DNA from: Rhopalosiphum padi
Taxonomy: Eukaryota > Arthropoda > Insecta > Hemiptera > Aphididae
DNA length: 64,000 nt
Reading direction: 5' to 3'
Assembly (NCBI RefSeq): GCF_020882245.1
Contig: NC_083597.1
Coordinates: 79,772,152-79,836,151 of the forward strand
Each line of letters starts with the position of its first letter. The first letter of the stretch is position 1. A program made the position numbers and the translations under genes. A model generated the notes under the pieces. That model was not told the DNA's origin and did not search any database. It saw only the letters and a list, made by a program, of their open reading frames with translations. Shown one piece after another: positions 34,340 through 47,399 of this stretch.

Positions 34340-37300
34340 ATAATAATAATAATCATAATAGGTATGAGGTGTGCGTAAGAAGAGAGTAGAGGGGAATACG
34401 TTCGATTATAATATAAAACAATTCGAGTGTCTTGAAATCGCCGCCACGCTGTCACGACAATAATAATTAAAAATAAATACGACGAATATTATGTATTGAG
34501 ATCTTAAGTCACGAGACGTCGAATCGGTCGAATATTATAATATAAATAGTACGATTTTTGTCAACACAGACTTTGCGAACCTCTCATTATTATAATTCAA
34601 CGTTTTAATTTGATTTGATTTTTTTTTTTTTGTACATTCATAAATCATAATTATACCGACAATACGAGTCGAAAGTTTACTAACTATATTATTATACTGC
34701 GACCTACCACGTGACATGCTATAAAGTGAACGTGAACGTCTTACAATAATATATCGTGTAGCATACATATATTATAGGACTGCAAACGAGGTAAAATGAA
34801 GACAATCGCGTAACATAGTATAATGCAGACGTTCACGATTTTATATATTAAATATTTTACACATTTCGAACGCCAAAATACGAAATTCCTATGACTACAT
34901 ATATGTATTATTATATAATACTTATATATTGTACGTATGTGGGTACATGCAAATTGTGTCGGCCGTCAGGTTCTCACTTTATCTTTAAAAAAGATTCCAA
35001 GGAATTTAAAATGTCAATATAATAAATTTTCGTATATAACAACTCAGGTGATCGCTTTTAATGGTGTTGTTATAATGAAGAAAGTAAAATAAAAATTTAA
35101 ACGTAAGCGAATAATAGTATTATAATATATATATTATATATTAATGTATATCCGAATTTATGGTACAAAATATGGTGTTATGAAGGTAAAATCTATTTAA
35201 TCTTTCAAAAATAAAAATAAAAATACAATTTTTAACTGATTATATAGGTATCTTTCATTTTGATAAAAATGTGTTTGGGTTTTCAAATAAAATAATACAC
35301 TCGAAAAATTATTATTATATAAAAATGTGACACTATTTTTAAAAACACTTAAAATAATCATTTAATATATAAATATAACCAAGTAAAGGTAGAAGATTGA
35401 AATATATATTTTTTTTAAAAGGTTATTTTTATCTTATAAAAAATACTTCAATAAATTTCTAAAAAAAAATCTTTTTCTGTTCTGTAGTCGATTTAGATAA
35501 AAATAAATTATTGACAAAAATTTCGATAAAATCATTCTTAAATATTTTAAAATATTGAATTATTATAAGTAGGTACCCATTAGTATAATCCAATATAAAA
35601 GCCAAAATAGATAATCAGGTTAAATTATTAATGTTCCTTTAGTAATTCTTGTTTGAACCTTTGAAATTATTGCATTCAACTAAATATCTTTAAATGCATA
35701 GTTGACATAACAAATTTGGTTAACATAAACATACGCCGAGGCAATGAATATTGCATGTAAGCCAATGAAATAGCTGTCTAAAAAGAAAAAAGCGTACTGT
35801 TGTATCGAATAGCAAAATAATCCTTCATTAAAAAATAAAATGTATACTCTAGGAAACAGGAATAAGAATTTAAAAAATTGTAAAATATAGCTAGGTATTC
35901 AATTACATAGAAACAATAATATACTTTCGTTTAACGCGTTTTTGTATCCTACAAAATAATATATTAACTTTTGTGTACAACTTATCTGTTGTAAACGATG
36001 ATTGATATATCGTTATTCTTATAACTGCATTTATTTTTTATGTATATTAATTATTTTTTCTTTAAAAATATATTTTTGTATTAGTTGTACTATCTGCACA
36101 ACAACAGTCAATAATAAAATCTTTAAACAATATAATTACAAAAATAAAATAATAATTGTAATACACCTCAGCCATGACTTTTATTTTGTATCAATAAATG
36201 AAAAATAATTTATAATTAAGTTATTTAAGTTATTAGTTTCCTTTAATTATGAAACATTTCTTTCCATTTACAATATATTTCTTTTCAAGACTTTCAATCG
36301 TTTAACAGTGTTGGTATTGTTTGATATTTCATTTATTTTATTTGAAAAAAATGTATAAATCCCGAATACAGACTGAATACAAATATACCTAGTAGAGTTT
36401 GTACTTTTATAAAAAAATAAGTTGAAAGAGTAGTTAAAATAACTAGTAAGTAAGGACTAAAGAAGTTTTAAAAAATATATCATAACTATAAAAAAATTAT
36501 TTGAACTTTAAAATACTAACCTTACACAATAGTATTTCGAAGTTTTATTTACACAAATGCGAGTAGAAATGCTACAAGACGATAATTTTTAAATATTATG
36601 ATACGGTCTTCGTATGACTTAAATCACCATCGTTAACGTTAAATTCTATTTGAAATTAAAAAGACAATTATCGTAATTGTTATATAGGTACTGTCAAAAA
36701 CTTCAAAAACTTTTAAATCAAAAAATAATTTTTCTTTATTCGTAAGTGATTAATAAACATTTTAATTTATGAGGATCTCATCTCAACATTTGTTTTTTTC
36801 TCTTTCTTTAATGTACATGCAACTTACTAAATTTTCACTTAGCAGTACCAACTTTTATCTTAGTCTATTTGAGTAAATTATCTAATACTATTCGTGTCTG
36901 TAAAATTGTTTTTTTATGGTATTTAAATTTTAAGGTATAAATTATATAATCTCAAATTGCTATTAAAATATCGATTATCGTAAGCTAAAGTATAAACACA
37001 GATAATGTTCTTAACTTAGAATTTCATAATAATTAATAGATCAATTCAGCCTACTAATTAATAAAGTGCTAACAAAAAAAATTTAATTCTGTTGATCGAA
37101 AATGTTGTATAATTCACATGGGTCGAAGAGAGAAAACAAATAGTGCGCTGAAATTATTATCACCTTCAACTATAGTATATTTTAGATTTAAATTATTTCT
37201 ATTACATAATGAACATAACTTTTTAGAAAAATAAGGTCGACGACTACGAGGGTACATTTATTTTCAAGTGACTGGTTAATAACTAAATCTGGTTTAATAT

Positions 37301-38630
37301 TTTGTGATATTACTAAATCTAATGTTGACGTAAACAACTTAATATAAATTATAAACTAGCGTGATGCAATTAACAAATAAAAAATAAATGCGTTTCGCAT
37401 AGAAAATATCAATAGTACCTATGTCCATACTGAGCTGTGATTTCCATATTAAAATTATTGAAAACACCATATTTCAGTATCTTATTTGTTAAATTGTTAA
37501 ATTATTATTTTATTATTTACGAATTAATTATAATACATTATCAATATCACAATACATCAGGACGAACTGTTTTCGTTTGTATTTTTTCCTATGAAACCTA
37601 AACCAGGAATAATGCGATATTCTTTACATTAGCTACGTTCTTATCCGACCGGCTGATGATAATAGGTACGTGTATACAACACATATTATGTAAAGCTCAT
37701 ATTATACAGGTTTGACGTGACTTAATATTAAATATTATGTATTATAAGACATTAAATGTATAATAATAATAACCACGCGTACGATAATAATTAGTTATCC
37801 GGTTTTATGCAAATAATAATGACGTTACATATGTCATGTGTGCCTAATCATATCAATGAAGATACAGATTTCTTTCAAGTGGTAGGTAAATATTTTAAAA
37901 ATGTGAACGATTTGTATTTTTCAAAATATGATATGTATGACTGAGATATAAAAATGTCGAGAACCGTCGGTCTACATCGATTAATATCAAGACTATCGAG
38001 GTCTTCGTCGTGAAAACACATTATACCATTATTTATGTACACGAATATTACTTGACTATAATACATACATGTATATAGTGTCTTTAACCACTGTCGTCGA
38101 TTCAGGTATATATGGCGCCTGTCCACCTTATGTTGATAATATATAATACTATAAATTATAATCTATACACGAAATATATAGGTATACGTTTGCTCCGCAG
38201 TGGCGAACGGGTTAACTCATATAATATATGTCTATATAATATACGTGTATAGGTATTTTGTATCATAAAAATGTGTAAGCAGTGGAGATGTATACATATG
38301 TATATACGTCACGTGTCTCACGAATAAATTACTGACAAATTTACGAAATTAATTTCTCCGTGCATTGACAATAACAATAATAATATAAGTACCCTGTTAC
38401 CCGTACGACACGTAAATGTCCGTGTATATTATACGTGCGATAATATATTTATAAATAGGTAAACGATAGGCTACCCGATGTGTTTGTTTTTTTTAAAGTT
38501 TATGACCCAAAGTGTATGCGCGCCGGGTACTATATATATATACATATACAATGAGAGATGTATTATACGACGTATCGAATTCTATACAAGGGGCCCCGTG
38601 TATTAAATAATATTATATTATCGTATAAAC
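34340..38630. other. Large AT desert, no gene seen
   Basis: More than 4 kb of very AT-rich DNA with dense stops on both strands and only short mononucleotide or AAT runs. A minus-strand frame at 37875-38126 is slightly less AT-rich but has no splice support. Confidence 0.6.
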
Positions 38631-38659
38631 GGAGACGACTGTAATAGCGATTACGATAA

Positions 38660-39130
38660 TAATTCGAATGTATGGAGAAAAAAAAAACGAAAAAGTATAG
38701 TATAATATATACAAACACGCGCGCGCGAGAGACGGAGGACGTACTACCAGTGTATTATAAATTAAGAAAACTAATGACCGCGGTATGTGCGGCCGTCTCC
38801 CGCGGAGAACTCCCGATTGTTTTTGACGGGGTTCGTCTGGCGATATCGGAATACCATGAAAACGATGGTCGGTGGTGTCGCGAGACTTTCACGACGAAGA
38901 CGACGAAATAACAAAAATGATAAAAAAAATTAACTCCAATATATAATAATATTACAGTTCGTATAATATGAATAATAATAATAAAAGTATCGTGTTATAC
39001 GAAGCGTGTATCCGCGAGTCTCACGTGGTGGTGGTGGTGTGGCTGCAGTAATTCGATTCCGGCGGGCGACGACGGAACGCGTTAAAATATTATCGAAAAC
39101 CGCGTTCGGCGGGATATTTGAATATAATAA
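38660..39130. other. Short CpG-rich island, coding status unclear
   Basis: Frames of 79 and 90 codons (38672-38911 and 39006-39278, plus strand) are open. The first starts at an A-rich ATG and contains a plausible middle (LRKLMTAVCAAVSRGELPIV). Neither has clear splice boundaries. I treat the block as an island of the same type as the others. Confidence 0.3.
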
Positions 39131-40051
39131 TATGATATTATTTATCCTCGAAAATCGTCAACGGCATTGTAAATATTGTTACCGTTTAACACCAGACAGT
39201 TATAACGACATCACTTTAATAACAGACTTCAATGTAACAATAACATTAGAGGTGTGTGTCACGGTGTCGGTACACTGACAAAACTTATACATTGTCATTA
39301 CAATCGGATATTGTAACGAGGAGACGTACTCGTTCGATTTTATGTAGTGTGTTAAGGGTTTTACGTTTTCGCAGTCAATTACCTACATTCGCTCTTAATT
39401 CGTGAAATGTGAAAAATATCTATCAAAAATAATGTGTACACATCGATGATTGTATATTGTAAATAATATTACATTTCAATATTTTATCGGACTAAAAATT
39501 TCCGAGGATTTTTCACTTGCTGCTTTCGTTCCGCCATTCGGAACTAATATTTTTTTTGTCGTTTAGATAAATAGACGGACTACACATCGGTTCGGAATGT
39601 CTTGTAAATCGACGTGTTGAGGAAATCGTTCCGCTTCAAAACATGAAAATGGAAAAATAAGGGTTAAAATAGACTAATAAATCACTGTTTACTGTGTAAA
39701 TCGTAAACAATTGGATCGAGTTGAACAATTGACAAAAATTGACACGGGAAACGAGCGTCTTACTTTAAATAAATCACCATCACGACTGCGACTTCGGTGT
39801 TAGTCGTTATTAATTATCATTCATTATATATACACTCATACCACACTGCGCTCGCGTACCACAGATATATTGTAATGTGTGTAGGCAGGTAAGGTATTAT
39901 AATAATAATAATATATTATATATACTATGACGTACACGTATAAAAAAAGGCTACATATTAGGTATTATACATAATATAGGCGAGTACGTCCGTTGCGGGC
40001 GACGCGTTTCTGTCGAAATATACAATTTCAATACGCATCAATTACTGGAAC

Positions 40052-40075
40052 AATTATTATTATTATTATTATTAT
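40052..40075. repeat. (ATT)8 microsatellite
   Basis: Eight perfect ATT units. Confidence 0.93.
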
Positions 40076-40689
40076 AAATCTCAGCACAGTACTCGGAAAC
40101 GTGGCTATACGTCATATTATGCGTGTGTACGATATATTATGTTGTATTATATTATATTATTATATGGCACTCGGACGTCGTTTTACAAAAATAACCGTGT
40201 TATTGTATAAAGCGTAGTTATTGTTTTTGGAACAAATCTTATTGTAAAACAATGTCTCCGCAACACTTTTCAAAAAATAAATTAAAAAAGACGATTTTCA
40301 AAAAGACATCACAACAGCTGAACGTATACGCATACAGATTTAAATAATTGTCGTTCCTTTGTATATTCCGGTCTATAATGTCTTCTCTAAACCTAATTTA
40401 TATTTCATTGTAACTATGTGCACGAACAAAAACATTAAGTTTTTAAGACTGAAGTCGCATTTATCATTTCTATTTGAATTTATTATTGTTATTATTTAAA
40501 AGAAAATATGTACTCGTGGTCGACGATAATTTTGTGTAGTATATATATATATATAAGTATAACAGTATTATCGTAGTCTGTACCAAATCTTTGTTCTGAC
40601 ATATTATTATTTTATGCATATTTTCGGCTGTTAAAATCATCGAATAAGATCAACGCACCAATTTTGTCACAAACAATACGAGTATAATA

Positions 40690-40712
40690 GAATAATAATA
40701 ATAATAATAATA
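40690..40712. repeat. (AAT)n microsatellite
   Basis: Seven AAT units. Confidence 0.92.
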
Positions 40713-40945
40713 TGTAATGCACAGAAATTAATATAGGAAAATGAAACGCCGATAATTAATAATAATAATATGCTTCGATACATATGTCGCAATGTCGCAT
40801 ATAACTGAATAAGACGTCAACGAGTTGACAACTACAGTACTAAATGTACTAAAAAAAAAAAATAAAAATAATGATAATAATACTATTTATTTTAAATGCA
40901 CTTAAATGTGTTTAAAAACTTCTCAATATCAAATGTACTGAAAAA

Positions 40946-41341
40946 ATGTGTAAAACTCGACAATTTGCTTTACGATCAATAACGTTGTTGCGTTTTTATC
41001 AATTGAAAATAATATTTTATGCATTGGTATTTAATAATTATTATTGTCATTCGTGCTGCACGGACCCGAGTAACGACTTTTGTGGACGTAAGCCAATAAA
41101 GTTTTCTGCATTTAATTGTATACTATTAACCCCCTCAAAGACGTTATATTGTTCGATTACGAATTCTCATCAATATGTTCTCGTGTGCGTGCACTCGATT
41201 AATAATAATAATAAAATATGTGATATATATTTTTCAGTGTATATACGAAACTTTTCGAAACAATGTTCAATGAATAGTCAGCACTTACTGAAATATAATA
41301 TTCGCCTCGTAAGAACGCAGATAATACATACAAATATATAG
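40946..41341 (+). CDS. Candidate 131-aa Cys-rich hypothetical ORF
   Basis: The frame runs from ATG at 40946 to TAG at 41339-41341, long for DNA this AT-rich. The translation is basic and has ten Cys, including a CHSCC cluster at residues 34-38 and FCGRKP just after it. The N-terminus has a hydrophobic segment at about residues 21-29 but no clear signal-peptide start. An AAT repeat makes NNNN in the middle. A TATTTTTCAG acceptor-like site lies inside the frame near 41229-41238, so the real exon may be only the last third. Not recognised. It is of the length class where chance and real genes overlap. Confidence 0.22.
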   Translation: MCKTRQFALRSITLLRFYQLKIIFYALVFNNYYCHSCCTDPSNDFCGRKPIKFSAFNCILLTPSKTLYCSITNSHQYVLVCVHSINNNNKICDIYFSVYIRNFSKQCSMNSQHLLKYNIRLVRTQIIHTNI

Positions 41342-41349
41342 TATTGCGT

Positions 41350-44300
41350 TTTATATTTTGGGCACAATCTATGAAACGGTATTATCAAACGTATTATATT
41401 ATATACCGCGAGTCTATGCGATAACAATTTACTATTTTATACGACGGGCGCGTCGGAGGCTTAAATAATAAAAACCAATTTACACGCATACTATAAACCC
41501 GTATTATTATAAATGTCAATTGCTATAATTTTTTTATTTAAATAATGTTTATTATATTATAACGATTTCCACACTTAACATCCCATTATAGATCTGATAT
41601 TTTAACAAACAAAACGGTACTAACTATCATATCCAATTTTATTCTGCTTAGCAATGTTCACCCGTACTTTCCATTTCATATTCCGGAAAATTATATTCTT
41701 GTAAATTCCTTAATATATTGAAAATTGTAAAAAAATATAATTTTTTTCACCCGACCCTGTATATTACATTAAAAGCATTTAAAGTTCAGATGGACTGAAC
41801 GTATCGTCTACTTCACATATTATTTTAAATTTAAGTATCAATTTATGCTTAAATATATTTTAGCCGAATCTTAATTCTTAATACAATTGTATATATAGGA
41901 TATTTTTCCAAAACGCATTAAGAAATATAGCCTGACAAGAAAATCACGGTTATAAAAATATTTGCAAAAATCATCACAATAATTTTCCAACTGTATTATA
42001 TTATTATTAACAAGTTGTACGTAAAATCTCGAAATCTCAACTTGGTCTATATTGATAGCATAATTCAGCTACAGAGTTCAACGAATCACTCGACGTGCAC
42101 AGTATAACAGTTTCACATCATATACCTACAAAGTTTTTGTGGTTATGCGGCACGCGAGACCATATAAAATGGTACATTCAAAATGTCCAATATAAACGTC
42201 ATCGTGTGTATAATAAATCGTATAAAAGAAGAAGGCCATCGCGTCAAAAACCGATTTGACGGGTATTTGTATAATGTAATTCTGGGAAGAATAAAATATG
42301 GAAATAAGCATTCACCTACATCAGATCGCGCGCATATTATTATTTTTTATCGCATTATTATATTTTTATACAGACGAGTCCTACGCGCGCAAAAATCACG
42401 ATCTATAATAATCGTTGTCGGTCTATAAAAAATCAGGTCTGATTCGCGGTCGCAGTCTTGTACACTACACATAGGTACGTATTAGTATGATAAAGTTGGC
42501 GTATATATCTTTCGTATACATCATATCATTGTAGAAAAAAATTATAATATCATATTTTATACACACATCACGTTAAAATAATATATACCGCTCTGAATAG
42601 ATCTCAGCACGAATGCGTGTTCTAAGTGTGGGCAGCTCGCGTCAAAAATAAAAACAATATTCCACAGACAATCGCACAGACCGAATAAACACTGTTATTA
42701 ATATTATTTTTACTTTTTTTTATTTGTATAAGATCAATTCATCAGTCCACTCGCATCACTGTAACGTGTATTATGCACAGTGTGCTGCCGCCGATTCCCT
42801 GTTTCTGTGTTCGGTAATATAATATAATGACATCTCGTTTACAGTTATACCGTCTCAAATATGATATCAATATGAATACATGATATCGTATTCGTATTAT
42901 ATATATAATAATATATGATGTTATCCAGTCGATTAATTACCATTTACCTTACTCTTATTCTCCGTCATGTGCTAGTACACATCACGTCTATGTCTATGTA
43001 TAAAAAGTTTTGTTTTCAAAAAAAATTTAAAACAATGATTATAGATTACAGAATATTTAATGTTATTTTTTGGTTATTGATTACACATTTTATCAGTTTA
43101 CGTTACGCCTTATATATATATATATTGCATATAAGTGTCCTCAAATGACAAGGAGACCACGAAAGACAATACGTATGCTATATATTATACTGCAACATGT
43201 ATTCACATGCAAAATAGTTTTGCATCCTCGGCGTATGTACTACGAGTAATAGCAACTTATAATATCATATAATGCGTTTAAAGTAATATTATTATTACTA
43301 TTTGATACTTCCCGTTAAACTAGTTTTTATTTTTCTTCGTGTGCCGCAATCGAACGAATATCGTATGATGCCTATAAAATATTATGTATACGTTCGCATT
43401 GTGTCTGCTACAGAACATCAAACACATTATATAATAATAATATACATAATAGTTTCATCGCGTTTCAACGTTTTTACATAAATTATTAATTGTATTGATA
43501 TTGTTTATTATAATGTTATAATATTACACATATTATAATATGTCTATACGATACGATTTTATGACGCTTATATATTGTTATTAAAAGCCTTCATAAAAAT
43601 AAAAAGTAATAATTTAATTCATGCCTTAGGTTTGAATTATTAACTAATGAACGTTATAATATTATTGTAATAGTATAGTATATGGACTATGTATGTATAT
43701 ATATATATTGTTATATTTATTATTTTTTAAATTAAATTTATGTTCTACTATATATGTTCTATGTTCACTATTTAGTCTTTGTCGATACTTATAGTTATCT
43801 TAATAATGGTTTGCAGCTGTTTTGACTATTTTAATTATTTCCCACATTTATTTCAATAACAATTTTGTATCTTTTAGTTATTGAAAAATAACCAGTAAAT
43901 GAAAATAAATAACTCAAATTGAATGTTGTTTAATTTGATTGATCTTGCTTGTATTATATTTTATTATTGAATATAATTTAAAATAGAAAAACCAATATAA
44001 ATTTAAAACATTTTATACAGAATTATACATTTAATGAGAAACGTTGTATTACATAATTTAATATAGACGATGAAATAATTTATTAAACCGCTATTGAAAT
44101 CTAAGTCTTTATAATAACAAATTATTGAATAATACAAAATAAAATGTATGCTTGAGGTGTTTAAGAATATATTGTTCTATTTCGAAAAAATAGCATACAC
44201 ATTTCAACATTTTATAAAAGTAAATATAAATTTATATACACACATATTGTCTTCCCAACTGTCATCATACGCGTCCTCTACTAGACACCCGTATTAAAAT

Positions 44301-44860
44301 TTGGTTTAGTATAATAATATTGTACTCATAACTTTTCATGAATCAATTCATATTATTATGTTTAGAATGTTTAGATACAAGTGGGCGATGTTATAATAAT
44401 ATACTGTATGTTATAGATACCTATAATTTTCTTAGATAAATAAATAAGTTAGATGATAGGTAAGAACCTATATATACTTACTGTGTTTCGGCGAAGATTG
44501 CAAATATTAAGTTTAAAAAAATATATATTTTTTTAACTAGGTACATCTTTGTTACTTTATATATATTCAATTTGTAATTTTTAAAAGTAAAAAAAAAAGT
44601 AACTTAATTTTTATTTTATAACATAAAGTCGTATTAATTAATTGAAAAAAAAATGGTTTACTTTCCTAACCTTGGATACATTATATTATGACGTATACTA
44701 TATATGTATAAGTACAATATAATAAATCGTTTTCATTAGCTAGTATAATAGGTAGGTACATGATATTTTTTTGTAAAAGTTCATCTGAAAGAAGATCTGT
44801 GTATTGTAATAAGAAATAATACATTTTAGTAGATCTATTTATTTTTCATTTTTGTTTTAT
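41350..44860. other. AT desert, no gene seen
   Basis: Long AT-rich stretch with short frames only. The frame at 42915-43148 is hydrophobic and AT-driven. Nothing here has start, splice or conservation-type support. Confidence 0.55.
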
Positions 44861-44867
44861 TTATCAG

Positions 44868-45050
44868 TCTTTGTACGTAAAACGTACAATTATATTTATG
44901 TGTGTCAGTATAATATTATTCTTGTTGTGTAATTTAAATTTATATTTGTGTTTAATGTTACTTTTACGTAATATTGGATTGGAATGGCGGCGTTTTTGTT
45001 ATATTTGTTTAAGGAAACAGCAAACGATGTTTTTCACTGTTTATTTTAAG
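44868..45050 (+). CDS. Candidate internal exon encoding a membrane segment, 61 codons
   Basis: A very strong acceptor (TTTTTGTTTTATTTATCAG, AG at 44866-44867) and an AAG|GTAAAT donor at 45051 bound a segment of exactly 61 codons, phase 0 at both ends. It encodes KRT followed by a hydrophobic run (IIFMCVSIILFLL, then LYLCLMLLL), then a charged part (EWRRFCYICLRKQQ). This would suit a transmembrane helix with basic flanks. The frame stays open beyond the donor to 45122. AT-rich codons for Leu, Ile and Phe make hydrophobicity cheap here, so chance is a real alternative. Phase 0 is compatible with the candidate first exon at 27682, though 17 kb away. Confidence 0.25.
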
Positions 45051-45271
45051 GTAAATAATATTCCACTTTTATTAGAATTTTTTTTAAACTCGATATATCT
45101 GCTTATAACTCGTGAATATTAGTTATTAATTATAATACTCCATCAATGAAATAAAGTCAGCGCTTGTGTTGTCTTACTTATGTACTATTAACTTTAAGTT
45201 TAAACTTTATACACCGTATTATATTCGTAACTATAGCATATTATGATGCGTTTCATCCGTAATCCAGTCTA

Positions 45272-45546
45272 CCGGAGACCAGAAAACCGCAATGTTGGCA
45301 ATCGGTATTGAAAAACAAAAATACGCTCAGAACAATAAAATATTTTGGTGATATAATCGGCGACGACTTTATTATTATACCGTATTATGGTTATAACATA
45401 ATATAATGGTATGTATGAAATCTCTCGTGAAATATCGACAAAAGTATTATGCTCGTTCTCACCCACACTCGTTTGATTTAGTCCTGGGACCTAACTATAT
45501 ATATATATATATTATGTAAAGGTACGCCGCCGGAGACCCGAAAACC
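45272..45546. repeat. Pair of 17-bp near-identical direct repeats
   Basis: CCGGAGACCAGAAAACC at 45272-45288 recurs as CCGGAGACCCGAAAACC at 45530-45546, with one mismatch and a 258-base offset. It could be a duplicated protein-binding site or a remnant of a local duplication. Confidence 0.6.
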
Positions 45547-45719
45547 ATAAATCGTGAAAAAAAGTAATAAATGTAAATGTACACATGAGCCGAGTGCAAT
45601 AATAACGTGTACAAATACAATATAGGTATTTATGTATACCCGATCGGCAAACGCGTCTTCGCCGCCGTCGCCGTATCGACTTGATCTGCGCGACGACCCC
45701 CGTCGATTTATTTGGTGTT

Positions 45720-45737
45720 TCTCTCTCTCTCTCTCTC
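45720..45737. repeat. (CT)9 microsatellite
   Basis: Perfect pyrimidine dinucleotide tract; GAGA on the opposite strand. Confidence 0.93.
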
Positions 45738-46144
45738 ACTCATCTCGTACCTACCAATAAGTGAAAATGACAAAAACGCGTATCACAATAATTATTATTG
45801 CTATTGTTGTTCGGAGACCGCCACCTCCGCCTCTACGACCATCCACCTCCTCCGCTTTCGAACAATCGACGTATTTGGAATAATTATTATATCGTCGCAG
45901 ATCTCGTGGCCCGCGCGTATATATAACGTATACAAAATAATAACAAAAAAAAAAAAAATACCTATACAGAGGTACACGGTGTGTGTATATATATATATAT
46001 ATACATAAAGATATATAGGTATTTATATTATATTGTGTGGCGTTGAATTATCGCGATTCGTTATTATCGTTTGCGCGTTCGAACAATGGACGAGGGCTTA
46101 TTTTTTCGGGTGTAACACACGGGCGCGCGCCCGCGTTCGACCGA

Positions 46145-46164
46145 CGGCGGCGGCGGCGGCGGCG
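46145..46164. repeat. (CGG)n microsatellite
   Basis: About seven CGG units in a CpG-rich island. Confidence 0.93.
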
Positions 46165-46318
46165 ACAATCGGCCGACCCGATCTCGGACACATGTTTTCA
46201 CGGCAACGTCTTGTTTGGACGGGGTCTCGGGGAAATTTACGGGTAATCCGATCGGCGACCGTTCGTGAATATCGCGTTTGTTTTTATTATTATATCGTAC
46301 GTTATTTACCGCCTAGTA

Positions 46319-46346
46319 CCGCCGCCGCCGCCGCCGCCGCCGCCGC
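46319..46346. repeat. (CCG)9 microsatellite
   Basis: About nine CCG units. Together with the CGG tract at 46145 it forms two distant complementary trinucleotide repeats. Translated forward they give poly-Ala, which is the only notable content of an otherwise unconvincing 128-codon frame at 46033-46419. Confidence 0.93.
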
Positions 46347-46417
46347 TGCCGACGTGGTGTGCGCCCGCCGTACGCGCCTCGTAATAAAAATAATAATATT
46401 ATTATTATATTATGTAT

Positions 46418-46446
46418 GATTATTATTATTATTATTATTATCATCA
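46418..46446. repeat. Compound (ATT)n-(ATC)n microsatellite
   Basis: ATT units change to ATC units, as at 13573-13611. Confidence 0.9.
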
Positions 46447-46550
46447 TGCGTACGGTATTCTTGCAGCGACCCTTTCTCCCCACCGCTCGTTACAACGTCG
46501 TATAAATAATATCACTTATATACTTAACCCGGGTGTACACGCATAATATC

Positions 46551-46556
<6 letters not shown>

Positions 46557-46586
<30 letters not shown>
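46557..46586. repeat. (AT)15 microsatellite
   Basis: Thirty-base perfect AT alternation. Confidence 0.95.
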
Positions 46587-46590
<4 letters not shown>

Positions 46591-46635
46591 ATATATACCT
46601 ACAAACTCGCGCGCATAAGATAATATAGAGAAATT

Positions 46636-46671
46636 AAAAAAGAAAAAAAAAAAAGAAAAAAGAAAAAAACA
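46636..46671. repeat. A-rich tract with regular G interruptions
   Basis: Purine-only tract of A runs separated by single G residues. Confidence 0.9.
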
Positions 46672-47129
46672 TGCCCCGGGGACTCCGAGTCGGGGTGACA
46701 GCCAATTGACGTGGATGCTGCTGCGGCGGCGACGGCGGCGGGGTATACGCTATAGATTAATATTATTATTATTTTATTCGTCGGCGAGTGCGCGAGCGCA
46801 CAACGACGAGGTATATAATAACGCGGGCGGTAATAATAAAAATACGAAAAAAAAAAATGAAAAGAAAACTTGATAATATTTTATAGCCCGGATAGCATCG
46901 ACGTCGTTTATTATGTCCAATAACATTCATTTTTTTTTTCATTCCTCTTTTTCGGGGACGGAATATAAAAATGTAATGTTTCTCCGCTCTCCGCGCCGCC
47001 GTGTCACTCTCTGCAGTATTTATAATAGCTGTGTACGCGCTGCTGCAATATAATATACGTCTAACGCGTACGTGTGTACTATAATACAGTGGTTCGGTGC
47101 GGTTGTTTCATCGAAATATTTTCGTTGTC

Positions 47130-47152
47130 ATATTATTATTATTATTATTATT
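47130..47152. repeat. (ATT)n microsatellite
   Basis: Seven ATT units at the right end of the 45.6-47.3 kb island. Confidence 0.92.
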
Positions 47153-47399
47153 TTATATTATATGTATGTCGTGTTTACCGCGCTCTCGCGTATGTAGTAT
47201 ATAGTATGCAGTTATGCGCTTCGGAATCCGATTGGAACCGGTGATTGACGCGTCGATTTGTCGCCGACGCCGACAGAGAGACGGCAGCAGTATATACTAT
47301 ATATATATATACACCTAAATACATACATATACCTTTATGTAGGTATATGACGTGTATAATATTATAAATACAAAACAGCAAAACGCACAACATAATGTA

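Larger units (their letters stand above)
39300..40940. other. AT-rich spacer with trinucleotide repeats
   Basis: No exon that I would defend, apart from the possible 24-base microexon at 39865-39888 described in the findings. Repeats at 40052 and 40690. Confidence 0.5.

Noticed and set aside
46033..46419. 128-codon plus-strand frame with two poly-Ala runs
   Set aside because: It lacks an ATG start and its poly-Ala comes from CGG and CCG microsatellites. It is more likely a promoter-type island.
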